Positions 33,679-42,558 are shown, counted from the first letter of the stretch. The stretch is DNA of 64,000 nt from Octadecabacter temperatus (GCF_001187845.1 NZ_CP012160.1:3036501-3100500); one strand, 5' to 3'. A program made the numbers and translations. Notes: generated from the sequence alone by a model not told the origin.

Positions 33679-34164
33679 GTGACATTTTTCAAATCTGCTC
33701 TGCTTTGTGTGATCCTCGTGGTTGCCGGACCAGCATTTTCACAGACTGACATTAACCTCGGGGCGATCAATGCCGACCCGTCTGCACCACTAGAAATCAC
33801 ATCCGACAGCCTGAGTGTTGATCAGGACAACGGCACTGCAATTTTCCAAGGGAACGTTCTGATCGGACAAGGCGATTTGCGCCTTAACGCAGGCCGCGTG
33901 CAGGTCGTCTACAATGACGCATCCGGCGACATCAGCCGCCTTTCCGCTTCCGGTGGCGTGACCTTCGTGACTGCCACAGAAGCGGCGGAATCGTCTAATG
34001 CAGAGTACAATCTCGATGCTGGAACGCTCGTGCTTTCTGGAGACGTTCTGCTCACGCAAGGGAACAGTGCAATTTCTGCCAATTCCATGCGGATCAATCT
34101 GTCTGATGGCAGCGCCCAAATGGAAGGCCGTGTCCGCACGATCTTCAACCAAGGCGGCAACTAA
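33679..34164 (+). CDS. lptA: LPS transport periplasmic protein LptA (OstA-like)
   Basis: This encodes 161 residues starting at a GTG. A signal peptide covers about 1-20 (cleavage after AFSQ-like end, SALLCVILVVAGPAFSQ). The mature part is an OstA/LptA jellyroll with the entry motif PLEITSDSLSVDQDNGTAIF near residue 36 and repeated GNVLIGQGDLRLNAGRVQV-type strands. LptA forms the periplasmic bridge for LPS. It overlaps lptB by one base. Confidence 0.92.
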   Translation: MTFFKSALLCVILVVAGPAFSQTDINLGAINADPSAPLEITSDSLSVDQDNGTAIFQGNVLIGQGDLRLNAGRVQVVYNDASGDISRLSASGGVTFVTATEAAESSNAEYNLDAGTLVLSGDVLLTQGNSAISANSMRINLSDGSAQMEGRVRTIFNQGGN

Positions 34165-34916
34165 TGCCTGAGCTAACCGTTACAGATGGCGACGTCGGAC
34201 TACGCATTCGACATCTACGCAAAAGCTATGGCAAACGCGTAGTCATTCGAGACGTAAACATGGAACTCGGCCGCGGCGAAGTCGTGGCTTTGCTTGGCCC
34301 CAACGGCTGCGGCAAAACCACCTGCTTTTATTCGATCGCTGGCCTTGTGACGCCGGAAGGCGGTGAGGTGGTCGTTGACGGGCGCAACATAACTTCGTTG
34401 CCGATGTATCGCCGTGCGAAACTTGGCATCGGATACCTTCCGCAAGAAATGTCGATCTTTCGCGGTCTAAACGTTGAAGATAATATTCTGTCGATTCTCG
34501 AGATCGCAGAACCGGATCGAACACGCAGACGCGAACGTCTTGAAGAGCTTCTCTCGGAATTTTCGATAGAACACTTGCGCCGTGCACCCGCAATGGCGCT
34601 TTCAGGTGGTGAACGCAGACGAGCCGAGATTGCCCGCTGCCTTGCCGCTGATCCAAAGTATGTGCTGCTGGATGAACCATTTGCCGGTGTCGATCCGATT
34701 GCCGTTGGCGAAATCCGGCACCTTACGGCCGACCTTAAGAACCGTGGTATCGGTGTCTTGATCACCGATCATAATGTTCAGGAAACGCTTCAGATCGTCG
34801 ATCGCGCTTACATCCTTCACGATGGCAAAATCCTTATGTCTGGCACGACCGATGAGGTCGTTCAGGATGAAAACGTGCGTCGCGTTTACCTTGGGGATTC
34901 GTTCCGCGTTTCGTGA
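34164..34916 (+). CDS. lptB: LPS export ABC transporter ATP-binding protein LptB
   Basis: This encodes 250 residues, a complete ABC ATPase. Walker A GPNGCGKTT is near residue 45, Q-loop YLPQEMSIFRGL near 92, signature LSGGERRRAEIARCLA near 147, Walker B YVLLDEPFAGVDP near 168 and H-loop ITDHNV near 201. It powers extraction of LPS from the inner membrane with LptF and LptG, which are not in the window. In many proteobacteria rpoN follows this gene; here it does not. Confidence 0.96.
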   Translation: MPELTVTDGDVGLRIRHLRKSYGKRVVIRDVNMELGRGEVVALLGPNGCGKTTCFYSIAGLVTPEGGEVVVDGRNITSLPMYRRAKLGIGYLPQEMSIFRGLNVEDNILSILEIAEPDRTRRRERLEELLSEFSIEHLRRAPAMALSGGERRRAEIARCLAADPKYVLLDEPFAGVDPIAVGEIRHLTADLKNRGIGVLITDHNVQETLQIVDRAYILHDGKILMSGTTDEVVQDENVRRVYLGDSFRVS

Positions 34917-35130
34917 TCAGTTTACGGATATCATTGACACTTGCCTCATTTCGTCGCCAACTGGGGGAGATGACAGAACAGGTAACCAATGTAATCTGGA
35001 CTTCGCCTTTAGGGCGCCAGCTACATTCAACCCGTTCACTGCCATCATCCCCGACAATTCCCGCGTAGTTTAACGAAACCTTGATCGTTCTGACGCCCGA
35101 ATTGCCTGTAACGCTCAAAAAGGAGACGAG
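34917..35130 (+). other. Intergenic region lptB-hpf without rpoN
   Basis: These 214 bases hold a TTGACA at 34934-34939 without a matching -10, and a 32-codon frame from 34970 whose Shine-Dalgarno is unusable (G-run touching the ATG). No sigma-54 gene remnant is seen. AAAAAGGAGACGAG provides the hpf ribosome site. Confidence 0.5.
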
Positions 35131-35706
35131 ATGCGCTATCAGATCACAGGAAAGCAAATCGACATTGGTGAAGCCCTTCAAACACACGTTAAAACTGAAC
35201 TGGGGGGTATGGTCAGCAAGTATGCAGGCCGTCCTACAGACGCCAACATCGTATTTTCCAAAAGCGGGCACGAATATGTCTGCGAGACTGAAGTCCATCT
35301 TTCCACGGGTCTAACGGCGCAGGCCAAGGGTCATGCCACTGAAATCTATGCAGCTTTTGACAGCGCCTCTGAAAAGATGGAAAAACAACTACGGCGGTAC
35401 AAACGCCGCCTAAAGGACCACCACAAGGAACGTTCACAACCCGTTGAACTTTCTGACGCTGGGTCCTATATCCTCGCTTCGAATAGTGAGTCGGAAGAGC
35501 AAGAACCCGAAGGTGTTAGCTCCATGATTGTGGCCGAGATGGAGACGAAAATCCCATCAATCTCCGTCGGAGAAGCGGTCATGCAAATGGAAATCGCAAA
35601 CGCACCGGTCTTGGTTTTCCGAAATGAAGGACATAGCGGAATCAACGTCGTCTACCGCCGTGAAGACGGAAACATCGGTTGGATCGACCCGCGTAATACC
35701 AGCTAG
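35131..35706 (+). CDS. hpf: Ribosome hibernation promoting factor, long form
   Basis: This encodes 191 residues. The N-terminal domain (1-100) is the HPF/RaiA fold that blocks the 30S decoding site (MRYQITGKQIDIGEALQTHV, later ATEIYAAFDSASEKMEKQLRRYKRR). A linker leads to the C-terminal dimerisation domain (about 130-191, PSISVGEAVMQMEIANAPVL and GNIGWIDPR) that joins two 70S ribosomes into 100S dimers. The long form is normal in alphaproteobacteria. It is followed 30 bases later by ptsN. Confidence 0.95.
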   Translation: MRYQITGKQIDIGEALQTHVKTELGGMVSKYAGRPTDANIVFSKSGHEYVCETEVHLSTGLTAQAKGHATEIYAAFDSASEKMEKQLRRYKRRLKDHHKERSQPVELSDAGSYILASNSESEEQEPEGVSSMIVAEMETKIPSISVGEAVMQMEIANAPVLVFRNEGHSGINVVYRREDGNIGWIDPRNTS

Positions 35707-35736
35707 ATCGGGCGAAACCCCGACGGGAAGTGCGTA

Positions 35737-36201
35737 ATGCCGATTGCAGACATTCTACCGGCTTCGGGAATCAAAGTTATTGCTGCTGTTAGCAGCAAGA
35801 AACGTTTGTTTCACGACCTTGGCGATATGGCAGATGCTTGTTTCGGGATGGACCAAACTGTTGTTATCGACGCCCTTCTTGAACGCGAAAACCTTGGCCC
35901 AACCGGTGTGGGCCAAGGCATTGCGCTTCCCCATGCCCGCTTACCGGGACTATCGCAGGTCTGCGGTCTTTTCTTGCGGCTTAAAAAGCCACTCGATTTT
36001 GATTCAGTGGACCGCCAGCCCGTCGATTTGGTCTTTGCCCTTTTCGCGCCTGAAGAAGCCGGTGTTTCCCACCTCAAGGCTTTGGCGTTGGTTTCGCGTA
36101 CACTGCGTGACGAAGGCATTTGCGCAAAACTGCGTGCGAATGAAGACCCGTCAACAATCTACACGATTCTAACCGAAGCCAGCGCCGCATACGCGGCCTA
36201 G
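35737..36201 (+). CDS. ptsN: PTS IIA-like nitrogen regulatory protein PtsN
   Basis: This encodes 154 residues of the EIIA fructose/nitrogen fold. The phospho-acceptor His66 lies in GIALPHARLPGL. VDLVFALFAPEEAGVSHLK is near 92. It is the terminal acceptor of the nitrogen-related phosphotransfer chain that regulates potassium uptake, carbon/nitrogen balance and related functions. It overlaps the convergent sulfotransferase gene by 4 bases. Confidence 0.95.
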   Translation: MPIADILPASGIKVIAAVSSKKRLFHDLGDMADACFGMDQTVVIDALLERENLGPTGVGQGIALPHARLPGLSQVCGLFLRLKKPLDFDSVDRQPVDLVFALFAPEEAGVSHLKALALVSRTLRDEGICAKLRANEDPSTIYTILTEASAAYAA

Positions 36202-37619
36202 GCGTAGGGTCCATATCCGAACGCGATATAGTCTCGCTGGTAAACCTCATACACGGCGGATTCTACGTCATCGTCATATATGCCATTCAACATGTCTGCA
36301 TGTTGGTCCGTCTGCTCGGGAATAGCTGGCATTGTGGTTTTACCGACTTGTGATGCCAAAATTGCGAGATCTTCTTCAAGCCGGTCTTCCCGTAGAATCA
36401 AATCTGGGGACGCGTATTCAGCAAACCCTTGCAGCGCCTGAGACTGCGTCGCCCAGTGCGCATCAACACGCATTGCCGTTTGCCCACCAAGATTTGACTT
36501 GATGAATTTCAGGTAAGCTAGGAACGCTTCGCGATGCTCAGACATTCCATATGACGGATCAGGGTAAGTTGCCGGAATTGGCAGTTTGAACTGATTTCGC
36601 AGCACGTTCCTGATCTCGGTATAGCTGCCTTTTTCAGTCGACAAAATCTTACTACAGAACGCTGCGTGAGCCCGTGCAACTGGGTGACGTACGACGGCAA
36701 AACATCGATGCCCAAGAGCGTCGCGTTTCCACTGACGTAGTGATTTTTGTGTAAATTTTGAAATCAGATCTTTCGGCTGCCCGTCGTCCAACCCGGCCAA
36801 CCAGTTCTTGATCGCATCGATCGGGCCGGATTTAATCGGCAAGAACATCAAAGGGGAACTAGGCGCCGCAATATAGCTTGGAACAGCGGGGCCGCGGCGT
36901 GGCTCGAAATTTGGTGTACGGTTGAGGTTGAACCGATCAAGCCGCGCTACGGCTGCTTCCATCTCAGCGAAGTTGTCTACCTTGTCCGACAAAGGCTTGG
37001 GGTTTTGCTTCTTTAAAGATTTATCCAGCGCTTCGAGCCGTTCATCAACGCCAAGATAGGCCGCTATCCCGTTCATGACTTCGACATCTTGAAGGTCTTC
37101 ATAGGCAACATAAAACGCCGTCTGCCCAGACTTCTGTAAGGTGTTCAGCAACTGAACCTGAAACGCTTGCAGCTTAGCTATGTGCTCTCTGAACTCATCG
37201 GCGTTGAACGAGATTGTATCTTCGCGCAGCCGCTTTACGTCAGTCAATTTCCACTGTCCCGTCGACTGTGCGATCTTCCAGCTAACGTAGCTTTCGATGG
37301 GGTTACGCGTCAGAATGACCTTGGCGCATTTCCTGTCAGCCATAATGGGGTCAAGCACCCGTGGATCGTGGTCATTAAAATAGCGAAACCCATTAAGACC
37401 GTCGGCCGCTTTAACCTTCGTCAGAATTTGAAGGGGGTCTTCGTTTCGTTCTTCCAGTGAAACATCCAACGCTTTTGTACCATTTGGATAGCCAACAAAA
37501 CTCGGGTTGTAGGCCTCACCGTGACACGCCAATCCGTCAAACGCATTGATGTTAGATTCCAAGAAATTCGAACCGGTACGCATTTCTGCGAAAACTACAA
37601 AGTAATCAAACTGCGTCAT
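36198..37619 (-). CDS. Tandem two-domain sulfotransferase
   Basis: This encodes 473 residues made of two different PAPS-dependent sulfotransferase modules. The N-terminal one (about 1-235) resembles the Stf0/LPS type, with the 5-prime-phosphosulfate loop RTGSNFLES at 14-22 and the 3-prime-phosphate site LTRNPIESYVSW at 103-114. The C-terminal one (about 250-473) resembles the Sulfotransfer_2/HNK-1 type: degenerate loop MFLPIKSGPIDAIKNW at 258-273, FAVVRHPVARAHAAF at 308-321, and DAHWATQSQ with Asp386, His388, Gln392. It is probably cytoplasmic and sulfates a glycan or lipid precursor. Neighbouring glycosyltransferases and a PAP phosphatase fit this. Whether the second module is active is open. 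Confidence 0.8.
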   Translation of the reverse strand: MTQFDYFVVFAEMRTGSNFLESNINAFDGLACHGEAYNPSFVGYPNGTKALDVSLEERNEDPLQILTKVKAADGLNGFRYFNDHDPRVLDPIMADRKCAKVILTRNPIESYVSWKIAQSTGQWKLTDVKRLREDTISFNADEFREHIAKLQAFQVQLLNTLQKSGQTAFYVAYEDLQDVEVMNGIAAYLGVDERLEALDKSLKKQNPKPLSDKVDNFAEMEAAVARLDRFNLNRTPNFEPRRGPAVPSYIAAPSSPLMFLPIKSGPIDAIKNWLAGLDDGQPKDLISKFTQKSLRQWKRDALGHRCFAVVRHPVARAHAAFCSKILSTEKGSYTEIRNVLRNQFKLPIPATYPDPSYGMSEHREAFLAYLKFIKSNLGGQTAMRVDAHWATQSQALQGFAEYASPDLILREDRLEEDLAILASQVGKTTMPAIPEQTDQHADMLNGIYDDDVESAVYEVYQRDYIAFGYGPYA

Positions 37620-37622
37620 ACT

Positions 37623-39317
37623 CTACCGTACTAAATAGGGTTTTCGCCGCGTCGGGCGTTCGTTGACGGGTACATTATCGGTTGGGAAGTCACCCATCAG
37701 ATAGGGGTGCATGCCTTGGTTTTTCAGGTTTTGTAGAAACTGGCCAAATCCAGACAGGTCGACCATTTTAGGCGCTTCTGTCACACGGCGTAGGTTCTTT
37801 GCACCCATTTCGTCGAGCACTGTTTGCAACGCTTCCATCGGTGTTTCGATGAAATCCGCCAACGTCCATATCCGGATTCGTGCTTTAGCCCAAGGCGAAC
37901 GAAGCGCATTCAAGTGCTCGCTTTCTAAGCGCTGCAACTCCGCTGCATCCGCCCGAATATCCGAGAAATTTCGGTTCGATTGGAACAGCGGGATCGCCCA
38001 AGCACCCGAGATTACAGAAATCTGTGCGTTCGGATCCTTTGCCAAATCCCAGCTGACATGTTGACTGTCGTTCGGCCCAAACTGGAAGCACTGGCGTTCG
38101 CCACGTGTGTTCCAAATCAGGTTTACAAGAAACAACTGCGCGTGGTGGTCGCGCAGCTTTGCATTATCGCAAAGTGCACCGCTAAACGTTGTCTGACGCC
38201 CTTCAAATTCGACACCCTCTTTTGCATAGAGATGTCCATGAACGCGTGTGCCAGTCATTCGTGCTAACCATGGTTCAAAATCTTCAAACAGCTCCGAGAA
38301 ACCTTCGAAAACCGAATAAGGCGATGACGTAAAACCGTTCTCATGGCCGGGTCGCGGCAAGCGACTTTGCATGAACAGGCCTGCACGCCCACGCGTCCTG
38401 CGTTCAACTGCCTTTGAAAAGATACGGTCGATCTTTCCCGGGTTGGGCTCAGCGCCCTTAAGCGGGTTTTCTTCGTTCAGGAAGTTATCATAAAGCGCAT
38501 TCGCTTCCGGCCAAATCTTACGCGCAACAAAGCAATCAGATCGCCGCAACAATTGTAGATGATCATCATAAAAGATGTGTGGCTTTCCCTGATAGTCAAA
38601 CTTGGAAAGCGTCAAAGAGCGGCTTTCAATGCTTTGGGAATAAAGCCGAACGAGCGTTTGGAAATAACTCTCATCAGGAATCCAAACACGTCGAAAATAC
38701 GTGTCGTAGACGTTACGATCCGGATCTTCCAGAATGGCCGACAACGTTTGGCGGGTAAGACACCACCACTGTGAACCCATGTGTGGAACGACCCCTTCAG
38801 GAACCCGTCGGTACATTTTGAAGCGGCGTTGAAATTCAACGTAGCGGTCAAAGAGGAACCTGTTTTTGCGCCAAGAAAACGGGAAGCGAAGCGTGAAACG
38901 TTCAAAATCGAGGCCGCCTTGCGTCCACGGCACGTCCGCTGTCGTAGCGCTTTCGATAAAGTCAGTGCGTGGACGTTTAGCGAGATAAGCCTGCAAATCC
39001 TTAATAGGACGCAGTGGTAGGCATGACCCGGAAGCCAAGTAGACGTGACGCACATCAGGAAACTTGGCCAACATCATAGTGGACGCGGATTGGGACGCCG
39101 CTACGATTCCCCATGTTCCCCACTCACAACGATGTCGCTTGGAGAATAGAACGTCCGGCACATCCTTTAGGTTTCTGACGAAGTCATCATAAGCCTCACG
39201 TTTCACATTTTTATCGACGTGAATAACAACAGGGCAGCCACCAGCTGACCAGTGGCGCACCACTTGTTCCGCGCGGTCAAACGCATTGTGGACCAACATG
39301 ACGACACCAACACTCAT
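37623..39317 (-). CDS. Core-2/I-branching-type beta-1,6-N-acetylglucosaminyltransferase family protein
   Basis: This encodes 564 residues. The first 270 form a GT14-like Core-2/I-branching domain: VVMLVHNAFDRAEQVVRHW, VIHVDKNV, VYLASGSCLPLRPIKDLQAY near residue 95, and GSQWWCLTRQTLSAIL near 183 with a WIPDESYFQTLV catalytic region. The remaining 290 residues are an extra domain (DUF5927-like by architecture) with no motif I can assign. The enzyme would transfer a sugar to a glycan in the cytoplasm or at the inner membrane. It overlaps the next upstream glycosyltransferase by 4 bases and ends 3 bases before the sulfotransferase start. Confidence 0.78.
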   Translation of the reverse strand: MSVGVVMLVHNAFDRAEQVVRHWSAGGCPVVIHVDKNVKREAYDDFVRNLKDVPDVLFSKRHRCEWGTWGIVAASQSASTMMLAKFPDVRHVYLASGSCLPLRPIKDLQAYLAKRPRTDFIESATTADVPWTQGGLDFERFTLRFPFSWRKNRFLFDRYVEFQRRFKMYRRVPEGVVPHMGSQWWCLTRQTLSAILEDPDRNVYDTYFRRVWIPDESYFQTLVRLYSQSIESRSLTLSKFDYQGKPHIFYDDHLQLLRRSDCFVARKIWPEANALYDNFLNEENPLKGAEPNPGKIDRIFSKAVERRTRGRAGLFMQSRLPRPGHENGFTSSPYSVFEGFSELFEDFEPWLARMTGTRVHGHLYAKEGVEFEGRQTTFSGALCDNAKLRDHHAQLFLVNLIWNTRGERQCFQFGPNDSQHVSWDLAKDPNAQISVISGAWAIPLFQSNRNFSDIRADAAELQRLESEHLNALRSPWAKARIRIWTLADFIETPMEALQTVLDEMGAKNLRRVTEAPKMVDLSGFGQFLQNLKNQGMHPYLMGDFPTDNVPVNERPTRRKPYLVR

Positions 39318-40426
39318 GCCCAGTTGCCTTTCGACATGAGGCCGAGAATCTCAAGCTGGCGCCAGTTGATGTACTTTTCAGACCACTTGCACCACAGGTC
39401 TGGGTGTTGGGCGATCCCCTCTGAGTAGGCCTTATATTCCTGCGAACCTGCGTAGTGCTGACCACGCGCCAGTTCTTCCTGCGCCTTCGCACCAAAGGTA
39501 TCCAAGAACTTGGCGTGAAGCAGAATGCCGGACGCTTTTTCGCCGCCCCATTCATCGTAAATCAGGTTCAAACCACGCGGCAAAATCATGTGTGTAGAGC
39601 TAACGTAGGCGTATTCCTTGCTCCATTTCACAAGCGGCGTTTTGTTCAGAGCGGGTGCGCGCCAAGGCTCTTCTTTGAAAAACATGCGCGCGCGTGGGCC
39701 GCCTTGAATCCAGAGATTATAGAACAGGTTGTTTTTCGAAATAGTGTAATTTCCGCTATCGAACCAAGACGCGATTTCCATCGGGTTTTGGCCGCGATTG
39801 TACGGCACCGCATCAAGGCGACCTTTTGGGTACATATCGAGCAACATTGCACCAAAGCTGCGAATGTCGGATGCATCCAGCCAATCTGTCAGGGCACGAA
39901 TTGGGCGCGTATCGCAGAATGGGTAAATGAAAAACTCATCCGGATCGACCACTAACGACCAGTGACCATCCGCATATTTACGTTGAAGATGGTTCAGCCA
40001 ATCGACACCAAATCGCGACTTTCGATAGCTTCCGCTTGCCTTCCAGACGGACACATCCGGCTGGCTCGCCGCATACTCGCCGCCGCCATCGTCACTGTCG
40101 TTGTCGACCATAAAGAAATGATCGACCCCTAAGTCACGGTAATATTTGAAGAAGTATGGAAGCCTAATGTCTTCGTTTCTGAACGTAGAGAATACGAAAA
40201 TGTCGTTCGGTTTTATCTGGCTGGTCCGATCTTTAACCACTGACAGCTCACGACTTTTGCGCCGGGCACGCAGGTGCCAGCGCTTTCGCTGAAGGCGAAG
40301 CCGATATGATGTCCAGGCGCCCAAGTTGGTCCTTCCCGTCTTGCCAGCAAAGTCTATCAACTTCGCTAGTGCCTTATGGTTAACACACCATTGAAAATAC
40401 GAGCAAATACTGCCCACTGTTTCCAT
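39314..40426 (-). CDS. Family 2-type glycosyltransferase (Glyco_tranf_2_4-like)
   Basis: This encodes 370 residues. After a basic N-terminus the core starts with IFVFSTFRNEDIRLPYFFKY. VDHFFMVDNDSDDGGGEY is near residue 120 and WSLVVDPDEFFIYP (DxD-like DPDEFF) near 165. MLLDMYPKGRLDAVPYNRG is near 200 and HMILPRGLNLIYDEWGG near 285. This is the GT2/GT92-like group with a nucleotide-sugar-binding DxD. The start is uncertain, as no good Shine-Dalgarno precedes 40426. It is a paralogue of the next gene (40475-41539) with the same motif order. Confidence 0.78.
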   Translation of the reverse strand: METVGSICSYFQWCVNHKALAKLIDFAGKTGRTNLGAWTSYRLRLQRKRWHLRARRKSRELSVVKDRTSQIKPNDIFVFSTFRNEDIRLPYFFKYYRDLGVDHFFMVDNDSDDGGGEYAASQPDVSVWKASGSYRKSRFGVDWLNHLQRKYADGHWSLVVDPDEFFIYPFCDTRPIRALTDWLDASDIRSFGAMLLDMYPKGRLDAVPYNRGQNPMEIASWFDSGNYTISKNNLFYNLWIQGGPRARMFFKEEPWRAPALNKTPLVKWSKEYAYVSSTHMILPRGLNLIYDEWGGEKASGILLHAKFLDTFGAKAQEELARGQHYAGSQEYKAYSEGIAQHPDLWCKWSEKYINWRQLEILGLMSKGNWA

Positions 40427-40474
40427 GCAATAAACAAAGAACAGGATTCGGCAACCTTTCGAAAAGGTGATGCT

Positions 40475-41539
40475 TTATCCCCACGTTCCTCTCGTCATCA
40501 GCCCAAGCGTTTCAAGCTGAGTTGTATCTTTGTACTCCACTGATTTTTCGAACCAAAGATCTGGGTCGTCGACCAATGCCCCGTAGTAGGGTTGATATAG
40601 GTCGCTATTTTCGAAGTGCTGCCCGCGCTCCAGTTCTTCAGCGGATTTCTCACCGATATTGGGCAAAAACTTGGTGTGTAGCAGTACACCAGAAACTTTT
40701 GCGCGCTCACCCAAGTCAAACACATCGTTCAATCGTCTAGGAAGTATCTGGTGGGTAGATGTCACGTAGGCATACCCTTTGCGCCATTTCACCAATGGCG
40801 TCTTGTTCAATGTCGGAGATCGCTCGGGCTGGCTGCCAAAAAACACACGATCGCGCACGCCCCCCTGAATCCACAGGTTCCCGAAAACAGGGTGTAGCTT
40901 GGCCCGGTAGTTCCCCGCATCAAACCACGACACTGTTTGGATCGGGTCATCACCGGCTGAGTACTGCGCCTGCGCGACCGGACCTTTGGGATACATATCC
41001 AACATCAACGCACCAAACGCGTCATGCCCATTCGCTTCAAGGTGCTTCGTCAATGCATCCAACCCGCTCGTATCGCTGTCTGGATAAACCAGCAACTCAT
41101 CCGCATCGACCGTAAGGCACCAGCGCCCAGAGCCGAACTTGATTTGCAGGCATGTAAGCCAATCGACACCAAACCGAGAATCTTTGTAGCTGTTCGGCGT
41201 CACCCAAACAGAAACATCGGACTGCTTTGCGAGGTAGTCCGACGTGCCATCATCGCTTGCATTGTCCACGATCAGGAAATGCGCAACGCCCAAGGCACGG
41301 TAATGTCCCAACCAATGTTCAATGCGCATCATTTCATTGCGCATCGTCGCGAAAACCAAAACTCCGACCTCAGGAATGTCGTGAACTGACAGTCGAGTTA
41401 GTTCACGCCGCCGCCGCAATGACCGCAACAAGAGCCGCCGCCGTTTCCACCGCATCCGATAAGAAAACCAAGCATCCGAAAACACGCTAGATTTCTTTTG
41501 TTCTCCGGGGTTGTCGTCTTGCGGAATGAAGGGGAACAT
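40475..41539 (-). CDS. Family 2-type glycosyltransferase (Glyco_tranf_2_4-like), paralogue
   Basis: This encodes 354 residues with the same layout as its neighbour: VLVFATMRNEMMRIEHWLGH, HFLIVDNASDDGTSDYL near residue 97, WCLTVDADELLVYP near 140 (DxD-like DADE), MLDMYPKGPVAQAQYSAG near 180, and THQILPRRLNDVF near 270. By eye about half the aligned positions match the neighbour, so the pair arose by duplication and may add two similar sugars. The ATG at 41539 lies 12 bases after the galU stop; a TTG precedes it. Confidence 0.78.
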   Translation of the reverse strand: MFPFIPQDDNPGEQKKSSVFSDAWFSYRMRWKRRRLLLRSLRRRRELTRLSVHDIPEVGVLVFATMRNEMMRIEHWLGHYRALGVAHFLIVDNASDDGTSDYLAKQSDVSVWVTPNSYKDSRFGVDWLTCLQIKFGSGRWCLTVDADELLVYPDSDTSGLDALTKHLEANGHDAFGALMLDMYPKGPVAQAQYSAGDDPIQTVSWFDAGNYRAKLHPVFGNLWIQGGVRDRVFFGSQPERSPTLNKTPLVKWRKGYAYVTSTHQILPRRLNDVFDLGERAKVSGVLLHTKFLPNIGEKSAEELERGQHFENSDLYQPYYGALVDDPDLWFEKSVEYKDTTQLETLGLMTRGTWG

Positions 41540-41551
41540 CAACCAATACCG

Positions 41552-42445
41552 CTACTGCGCTGCCTGCTGCATCGACATCATTTCGCGTAGGTATGCCCCG
41601 AACTCTTCACCTAGATCTGGCCTCGCCATTCCAAAAGCAACAGTTGCCTGCAAGAAGCCGGCTTTTGAACCGCAATCAAAACGCTGTCCGCGGAAACGGT
41701 ACCCGAATACATCGCGGCCCTCGCGCAATTCGGCATCAATCGCATCAGTTAGCTGCACTTCACCACCTGATCCAGTTTTGATCTTGTTCAAGTTCTGCAT
41801 GATTTTCGGCGTCAGAATATATCGACCGATCACAGCCAAGTTTGAAGGCGCTTCCTCAATTGGCGGTTTCTCGACGAGACCTTTCACCGACACCATTGAC
41901 CCGAAGTCTTCTTTGACGTCGATAACGCCGTAGGACGATGCCTTTTCTTCAGGCACTTCCATAGCAGCAACCATGCAGCCACCGGTTTCTTCATGCGCTT
42001 CAACCATTTGCTGAAGACATGGTTTTTCAGCCGCGATCACGTCATCGGGAAGGATGACAGCAAAAGGTTCGTTGCCCACCAGTCGGCGTGCGCACCAAAC
42101 AGCGTGACCGAGTCCAAGCGCCTTGTGCTGGCGGATATAGGCGATTGCGCCGCTGTCCATGTTGGTTGCCTTAAGCATGTCCAACATTTCGGTTTTGCCC
42201 TTCTTGCGAAGCGTGCTTTCAAGCTCAGGAGCAATGTCAAAATAGTCCTCAAGCGCGGACTTGCCGCGCGAAGTGACAAAGATGAACTCTTTAATGCCCG
42301 CAGCGCGCGCTTCATCAATTGCGTATTGGATCAACGGGCGATCCACGAGCGTCATAATTTCTTTAGGAACAGCCTTTGTTGCAGGCAGGAATCGTGTCCC
42401 CAAACCAGCCACTGGAAAGATTGCCTTCGTCACACGTTTTTTCAT
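41552..42445 (-). CDS. galU: UTP-glucose-1-phosphate uridylyltransferase
   Basis: This encodes 297 residues, the standard GalU size. It makes UDP-glucose (EC 2.7.7.9) for glycans. The nucleotidyl-transferase loop AVAGLGTRFLPATKAVPKEI-like sequence starts near residue 8. FAVILPDDVI lies near 128 and GLVEKPPIEEAPSNLAVIGRY near 192, with SGGEVQLTDAI near 225. All are conserved. The gene shares the strand with the glycosyltransferases downstream, so it may feed them directly. Confidence 0.95.
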   Translation of the reverse strand: MKKRVTKAIFPVAGLGTRFLPATKAVPKEIMTLVDRPLIQYAIDEARAAGIKEFIFVTSRGKSALEDYFDIAPELESTLRKKGKTEMLDMLKATNMDSGAIAYIRQHKALGLGHAVWCARRLVGNEPFAVILPDDVIAAEKPCLQQMVEAHEETGGCMVAAMEVPEEKASSYGVIDVKEDFGSMVSVKGLVEKPPIEEAPSNLAVIGRYILTPKIMQNLNKIKTGSGGEVQLTDAIDAELREGRDVFGYRFRGQRFDCGSKAGFLQATVAFGMARPDLGEEFGAYLREMMSMQQAAQ

Positions 42446-42558
42446 GTTGTACCTATTGTTGCCCTTTGCGGGTCCTGCTTTCCCCTAGGCTAACACTAAA
42501 ACGCTGGCCAACAAATAACCAAACCGTGGATCAAATGGGGAAAGTTCAACGATTTTGA

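Noticed and set aside
34970..35068. A 32-codon frame between lptB and hpf
   Set aside because: The G-run touches the ATG, leaving no usable ribosome spacing, and the peptide has no sign of constraint.
40441..40474. Short stem ACCTTT/AAAGGT between the two glycosyltransferase genes as a terminator
   Set aside because: Only 6 bp, AT-rich, and no U-tract in either direction.
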